From contig DEFL01000027.1 in the NCBI GenBank assembly GCA_002350845.1, forward strand, positions 94,171-158,170: DNA of 64,000 bases, given 5' to 3'. Below the pieces are notes generated by a model that was given only the letters and a program-made list of their open reading frames with translations, had not been told where the DNA came from and did no database searches. The DNA is from Christensenella sp. UBA2853 (GTDB taxonomy: Bacteria > Bacillota > Clostridia > Christensenellales > Aristaeellaceae). This document shows, in pieces, positions 60,191 through 64,000 of the stretch. The translations under genes and the position numbers were made by a program. Within the stretch, counting starts at the first letter, position 1; the number at the start of each line of letters is the position of its first letter.

Positions 60191-61123
60191 GTGTTTGCCG
60201 GTATTCTGGCGGGGATGACATGGGCTGTGGAAACCATTCTTCTGGGCATTGCACTTTCCATGAACCCGCTGTGCAGCACACCTCAGGCCTTGGCCCTGGC
60301 TCCGTTTGTCAGCACCTTCCTGCATGATCTTTTTTCTGCGCTCTGCCTGTGCATCATTAACGGTGTTCGAGGCAGGCTGCCGGACGTCGCAGCAGCATTG
60401 AAGACAAAAAACGGGCGCTTTGCCGCACTGGCAGCCATCGTCGGAGGACCTGTCGGCATGACCGGCTATACGCTTTGCGTGGCAAACCTGGGCGCCTCAA
60501 TCGGTGCAGTGGCGAGTGCAGTCTATCCTGCCATCGGTGCAGTCCTTGCCTTTTTCTTTCTCAAGGAAAAGATGCCATGGTATCGCTGGCTTTGCCTTTT
60601 CCTCTGTCTTCTGGGTGTGTACGGGTTAAGTTACAGCCCTGAGATGAGCATCCATCACTTTTGGCTGGGTGTGTCCGGCGCACTGATGTGTGCTTTCGGC
60701 TGGGGAATCGAGGGCGTCATCATCGCAAAGTGTGTCAGGAATTATGCAGTCAGTGATGACATTGCACTGCAGATCCGCCAGACCACGTCTGCGCTTGTCC
60801 ACGGTGTCGTCATTCTGCCCCTCGTTCGCGGCTGGAACTTCACCTTTTCTCTTTTTCACGGTACACAGTGGCTGATTCCCGTCATCGCTGCAGCCGCCGT
60901 CTTTGCCTCGCTTTCCTATCATTTTTACTACCACGCAATCCGCGAGGTCGGCACATCCAGAGCCATGGCTTTGAATATTTCCTATTCCGCCTGGGCCGTG
61001 ATCTTCAGCATCCTCTTTCTGAAAGACTACGCACTGCTCAATCCTGTGACCCTTGCCTGCACTGCCGCAGTCCTGCTTTTCGGCATTCTTGCAGGGACTG
61101 CCAGCAGGAGTTCTCAGGTTTGA
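60191..61123 (+). CDS. EamA-family (DMT) transporter
   Basis: A ~310-residue protein with ten helices in two EamA repeats (AGILAGMTWAVETILLGIAL..., GASIGAVASAVYPAIGAVLAFFFLKEKMPWYRW; LGVSGALMCAFGWGIEGVI..., EVGTSRAMALNISYSAWAVIFSILFLKD). The GTG at 60191 follows GGAGGG by 6 nt and is preferred; an ATG at 60173 lies just ahead of that site. Its place after the fucosidase might mean export or exchange of a sugar or its product, but DMT substrates are not predictable. Confidence 0.88.
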   Translation: MFAGILAGMTWAVETILLGIALSMNPLCSTPQALALAPFVSTFLHDLFSALCLCIINGVRGRLPDVAAALKTKNGRFAALAAIVGGPVGMTGYTLCVANLGASIGAVASAVYPAIGAVLAFFFLKEKMPWYRWLCLFLCLLGVYGLSYSPEMSIHHFWLGVSGALMCAFGWGIEGVIIAKCVRNYAVSDDIALQIRQTTSALVHGVVILPLVRGWNFTFSLFHGTQWLIPVIAAAAVFASLSYHFYYHAIREVGTSRAMALNISYSAWAVIFSILFLKDYALLNPVTLACTAAVLLFGILAGTASRSSQV

Positions 61124-61268
61124 GCGCATATTTTCAGAAAAAATGCTTTTCAGTTTCAGATACCGTATGGGGTTTATTCTTTTTTTCTCCGCAGAAAAGC
61201 GTCGAAAGGCTTGTCCTGCACAAAAAACCAGTCATTTGAGCTTCAGGACCTTTTATGAAAAAAAGCAC

Positions 61269-61297
61269 TTGCACAAATCCTGATTTTATGATAGTAT
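61269..61297 (+). promoter_or_regulatory. Weak promoter candidate for tRNA-Val
   Basis: TTGCAC (61269-61274), 17 nt, TAGTAT (61292-61297), about 20 nt before the tRNA. Confidence 0.4.
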
Positions 61298-61316
61298 ACC
61301 TCCTGCTGAAGCGCAC

Positions 61317-61390
61317 GGGGTTTTAGCTCAGCTGGTTAGAGTGTCACGTTGACATCGTGAAGGTCGATGGTTCGAGTCCATTAAACCCCA
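61317..61390 (+). tRNA. tRNA-Val (GAC anticodon)
   Basis: A full cloverleaf: acceptor GGGGTTT/AAACCCC, D arm GCTC-AGCTGGTTA-GAGT, anticodon stem TCACG/CGTGA round loop TTGACAT (anticodon GAC, reads GTC/GTT), T arm GATGG-TTCGAGT-CCATT, discriminator A. The CCA end is not encoded. A terminator follows; no integrase gene is near. Confidence 0.96.
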
Positions 61391-61398
61391 CTTTCAGT

Positions 61399-61434
61399 AA
61401 AATCGTCACAGCGATAAGCTGCGACGATTTTTTT
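61399..61434 (+). terminator. Terminator after tRNA-Val
   Basis: AAAATCGTC-A-CAGC...GCTG-C-GACGATTTTTTT: a stem with one mismatch and a run of seven T. Confidence 0.92.
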
Positions 61435-61532
61435 CTGTCTGTCTTTTCCAGGCATCAGAAAAGCTCTGGGCAGAAAGACTGCCAGAGCCTGAATCATCGT
61501 TTGATTGCCCGTCTACCCGATGTGCTTTTCCA

Positions 61533-62300
61533 TCATGGATGTTCTGCATCGCTGGTAAAAAACGATTCGATCTGAAGAATTGCCTCATCCATTTTTTTCG
61601 GGTCGTGAAACCGGTGATCCGCGCCTTCCACGGGAATAAAATCCAGAAAGCTGTTTTCCGCAAACTCCTTTACCGGCTCCATCGGAACGATCTCATCCCC
61701 GGTCCCATGAATGACCAGAATATCATACGCATAATCGCTGTAGTCATACTGCGTCACATCATTTGCGGATATCTCTTCAAGGAAGGTTCTGTCCACGCGC
61801 ACTTTGCGGTCAAACCCGACCATGACTTCCTTTCCCTTCTCAATCCGCTGCTGTTCGTCCGGTGAAATGATTTTCCCGAAGACCTCGTGCATGGGAACAG
61901 CCGGGCATCTCAGCACGGCCTTTCGAAACAGCATGCCTCTTTCATGGATGAACAGCAAAAGAATGTAGCCGCCAAAACTCGTCGCATAGGCACAGATTTC
62001 CTCCGGGTGCATGGTTTCCTTTGCCCAGTCATGCACCTCCTGCAGATAATTCATGCAGTCCTCAAGACGAAGAATATGCCTTGCATCCTCTCCATGGCAC
62101 GGAAAATCAAACGTCACCACGGCCACGCCGCGGTTCTTGGACAGAACATATTCCGCGTAGCGTGCCGCCGCATGATTATCCTTGTGTCCGCCAAAACCGT
62201 GACAGAAAATCACAACCCGTTTTGCCGATCTTGGTTCTTTTGAATACAGCTTGCAGCGGATACTGCAGCCATCCTTATTGATCGTAAAAAGCTTTTCCAT
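61533..62300 (-). CDS. Alpha/beta hydrolase (serine aminopeptidase S33-like)
   Basis: The 255-residue protein has oxyanion loop VIFCHGFGGHKDN, FDFPCHGED, nucleophile AYATSFGGYI (Ser with S-F-G-G), LVIHGTGDEIVPME for the Asp and GADHRFHDPKKM for the His: a complete triad. It resembles small S33/DUF1749-like lipase or esterase proteins of Firmicutes. It is a single cytoplasmic gene with no clear partner. Substrate unknown. Confidence 0.88.
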   Translation of the reverse strand: MEKLFTINKDGCSIRCKLYSKEPRSAKRVVIFCHGFGGHKDNHAAARYAEYVLSKNRGVAVVTFDFPCHGEDARHILRLEDCMNYLQEVHDWAKETMHPEEICAYATSFGGYILLLFIHERGMLFRKAVLRCPAVPMHEVFGKIISPDEQQRIEKGKEVMVGFDRKVRVDRTFLEEISANDVTQYDYSDYAYDILVIHGTGDEIVPMEPVKEFAENSFLDFIPVEGADHRFHDPKKMDEAILQIESFFTSDAEHP

Positions 62301-62612
62301 CCCTGTCCTGCCTTCTTTTCTATCTCTGTGCTTACCCGCTTCCGGTCGATGAGTCTGCTCCGAAACCGGTCAGCCCGTTGCATTCTGATTGATCCCCTCA
62401 GGGCGGCGAGATGATACCAGAATGATTCCCGAGCGTCAAGCAAACCTTCCCGCAGGCCTGATCCTCTGCCTGTTTCCGCGTTCATGTTGCTGTTTTTTCC
62501 CCGTTGTACTACAATCAGGCTATCATCATGTCACTCAGAACGGATACCAGAGGGCATCAGTATGCAGGCGATGCCTCTGATCATCACTGCCTGACAGACG
62601 GAGGTGTTCACA
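62301..62612. other. Intergenic region with XRE promoter and leader hairpin
   Basis: The 312 bases between the divergent hydrolase and XRE genes contain a promoter for the XRE gene (TTGCTG 62487-62492, 17 nt, TACAAT 62510-62515). An imperfect stem in its leader pairs CAGAGGGCATC with GATGCCTCTG (about 62550-62581). No other gene was seen. Confidence 0.6.
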
Positions 62613-63365
62613 ATGCCCAATGATGAATCCCCTGCTTTCGATGCTGCTGAAGCCCGCAGACAGAACCTTGTCGGCAAACGGATCGCAGAGATCCGCAAGG
62701 CACGTAAAATGACGCAGGCCGAAGTCTGCGAAGCATTAAAACGCACACACCATATTTCAGTTCAGCCGGCTGCCATCAGCCGCTGGGAAAACGGAATCAC
62801 GGAGCCCAATGCTGAGGAATTTCTGGCCCTTTATGATGTGTTTGATCTCAAGCCATCCTTTCGTTTTCTTGAAGATGATATTTCCTCCCTGGAAATCCAC
62901 AACACGCCCGCCAGTGCACGGCTCAGCCGCAGTTTTGTGCAGTACCTGAAGGACAATCACGTCTATGATTCCAAAAGAAAAAACATCCGGTCTGTAACAC
63001 TGCCCCTCCTTGTACCCATCCATCATGGCCTTCAGCCCAATGTGTCTGCTCCCTACACTTATTCGCGGATCACAGTGCCGGAAACAGAGGTCCCCTACGG
63101 AACCGATTTTGCACTGCAGATGCAGGACAGCAGCATGGATCCTGCCATCCCCCGCCATGGTTTGGCCTTCTGTTCCTATGCCAGCAGTCTGATTCCGGCA
63201 GATGTCGGCGTGTTTGTTTATCAAAATGAAATCCTTGTCAGGTCTTATTATACCTATGAGGGAAATGATATCCCGATTGCGCTGTATCCTTCCAATCTGG
63301 ATTTCCCCATTCTTCCCGTCGATTCCGCATCACTGCTGACCATTATCGCACGCGTGCTCGTATAA
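62613..63365 (+). CDS. XRE-family regulator with degenerate S24 (LexA-like) domain
   Basis: A 250-residue protein. Residues ~22-78 are an XRE helix-turn-helix (KRIAEIRKARKMTQAEVCEAL... ISRWENGITEPN). The C-terminal half (~130-250) is an S24/LexA-like domain: MQDSSMDPAIPRHGLAF places the Ser at S174, followed by ILVRSYY, where the catalytic Lys should be, but Arg210 stands there. The usual Ala-Gly cleavage site also seems to be His-Gly (VPIHHGLQP). So it has the fold of a self-cleaving repressor but probably does not cleave itself. ATG at 62613 follows GGAGG by 8 nt. Targets unknown; no prophage is nearby. Confidence 0.85.
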   Translation: MPNDESPAFDAAEARRQNLVGKRIAEIRKARKMTQAEVCEALKRTHHISVQPAAISRWENGITEPNAEEFLALYDVFDLKPSFRFLEDDISSLEIHNTPASARLSRSFVQYLKDNHVYDSKRKNIRSVTLPLLVPIHHGLQPNVSAPYTYSRITVPETEVPYGTDFALQMQDSSMDPAIPRHGLAFCSYASSLIPADVGVFVYQNEILVRSYYTYEGNDIPIALYPSNLDFPILPVDSASLLTIIARVLV

Positions 63366-63484
63366 GCCCGCATGCCGCATCATCCGTTCGCAGCACCAGG
63401 ATTTGCAGGTTTCCTCTGTTTTTCCTGAGCATCTGATGCCTTTCCTGCTTTTTGTACTTTCACTGTTCTCGCCTTTTCTGTCTA

Positions 63485-63514
63485 TGGACACTGCAGAAAC
63501 ACGAGTGCTATGAT
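63485..63514 (+). promoter_or_regulatory. Promoter of small unknown gene
   Basis: TGGACA (63485-63490), 18 nt, TATGAT (63509-63514), 35 nt before the gene. Confidence 0.7.
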
Positions 63515-63548
63515 AGTCGTACCAAAAACTGCAAAGGAGGGCTTCTGT

Positions 63549-63851
63549 ATGAAAAGAGTGTTGTATGTTGGGAATAATGCGAATATCCGTACACGTCTGA
63601 AATCGGACTGGGAGATTGGTACTCAGCTGAAATCCGCTGATATAGGCCTCCACGCAGTGATCCAGGACGCTGTGCTCAGTGACTGTGATGTTGTGGTTTT
63701 TGAATCTCCAAGTGTCCTCAACGAGTTTCAGATGTATCCTGAAGCCACCTGGCCGCGCATCAAACAGTATGCTTCAAACTATATGGAAGCAACCGGCTGG
63801 GTCGTGGAGCTTTTCTGTGAAAACGAGCTCGGACAGAAGCACATCGGATAA
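63549..63851 (+). CDS. Small protein of unknown function
   Basis: A 100-residue protein with no signal peptide: KRVLYVGNNANIRTRLKSDWEIGTQLKSADIGLHAVIQDAVLSDCDVVVFESPSVLNEF (partly beta-alpha, weakly like a receiver fold) and a C-terminal helix (WPRIKQYASNYMEATGWVVELFCENELG). I do not recognise a family. AAAGGAGGG lies before the ATG; it is monocistronic, with its own promoter and terminator, so it is a real and probably well-expressed gene. Confidence 0.75.
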   Translation: MKRVLYVGNNANIRTRLKSDWEIGTQLKSADIGLHAVIQDAVLSDCDVVVFESPSVLNEFQMYPEATWPRIKQYASNYMEATGWVVELFCENELGQKHIG

Positions 63852-63902
63852 ATGCTTTTTCCACTCTGTCTATCCGGAACCATTTCATCTCTGTATGCTA
63901 TC

Positions 63903-63939
63903 GCCTGTCCTGCATGCCTGCGTGAAGGACAGGCTTTTT
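63903..63939 (+). terminator. Terminator of small unknown gene
   Basis: GCCTGTCCT...AGGACAGGC with a 14-nt loop followed by TTTTT. Confidence 0.9.
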
Positions 63940-64000
63940 CTGTTCCGTTTTGACTGCTGACCGGCATTGTCGCGCCGGTTGGTGTAAAGTATTTACGGGA

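Noticed and set aside
61317..61390. tRNA-Val as an integration site of a mobile element
   Set aside because: No integrase, repeat of the tRNA 3' end or foreign-looking gene follows; a normal terminator does.
1..64000. CRISPR array, phage or IS element
   Set aside because: No regularly spaced repeats, transposase, integrase or phage structural genes were seen.

Overview
The window looks like chromosome of a Gram-positive-type, low-to-mid-GC anaerobe of the class Clostridia. Supporting signs are a firmicute-style cell-shape operon (mreBCD, PBP2, minD, rodA), strong AGGAGG ribosome binding sites with frequent TTG/GTG starts, LplB/YtcP-type sugar importers, two ferredoxin-type aldo/keto reductases, PadR-DUF4097 and MarR-ABC-ABC modules, and a CDP-glycerol-type polymer gene. 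No 16S rRNA or unambiguous species marker is present, so a finer assignment (perhaps a gut Christensenellales-like lineage) would be a guess. There is no phage, IS element, CRISPR array or integrase; it reads as ordinary chromosome.

Layout. 1-3.0 kb: the 3' part of a large glycoside hydrolase and an alpha/beta-hydrolase esterase. 3.3-9.6 kb (minus): purine permease, ferredoxin-type aldo/keto reductase, a zinc-ribbon plus TPM-domain membrane pair, and a PadR repressor with a DUF4097 protein under an operator-overlapped promoter. 9.8-13.2 kb: a DUF1292 protein and a membrane TIR/beta-propeller protein. 13.4-18.5 kb (minus): tandem S41 proteases, a PucR/CdaR-type regulator and a stand-alone MsmX/UgpC-type ATPase. 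19.0-24.4 kb (minus): housekeeping murC-alr-membrane protein-rsmD-coaD-coiled-coil gene. 24.5-28.5 kb (plus): MarR repressor and a heterodimeric ABC exporter.

28.7-33.1 kb (plus): ACT protein, PFL/DUF711 protein, obgE, yhbY, a deoxyinosine/uracil-type DNA glycosylase and queT. 33.2-42.4 kb (plus): maf-mreB-mreC-mreD-mrdA(PBP2)-minD-rodA-membrane protein, a growth and wall-elongation operon. It lacks the minC and minE genes usually seen next to minD in clostridia, and the PBP2 gene seems to begin with an ATT codon. 42.5-47.2 kb: alpha/beta hydrolase, a cytoplasmic Asp-rich (calcium-loop-like) protein, an MFS transporter and a second ferredoxin-type aldo/keto reductase. 47.5-50.5 kb: lon and engB. 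50.6-54.5 kb (minus): a two-gene operon of a YidC/Oxa1 domain fused to an extracellular alkaline-phosphatase/sulfatase-fold domain, followed by a CDP-glycerol glycerophosphotransferase-type enzyme. This fusion is the most unusual object in the window.

55-61.1 kb (plus): an oligosaccharide ABC importer (two permeases and a very highly codon-biased binding protein), a GH29 alpha-L-fucosidase and an EamA transporter, presumably for uptake and cleavage of fucosylated glycans, energised by the ATPase at 17.4-18.5 kb. 61.3-64 kb: tRNA-Val(GAC), an alpha/beta hydrolase, an XRE-S24 regulator that seems to have lost the autocleavage residues, and a small unknown protein.

All coordinates and motifs were read by eye; family names rest on recognisable motifs and recalled family architecture, not on a database search.
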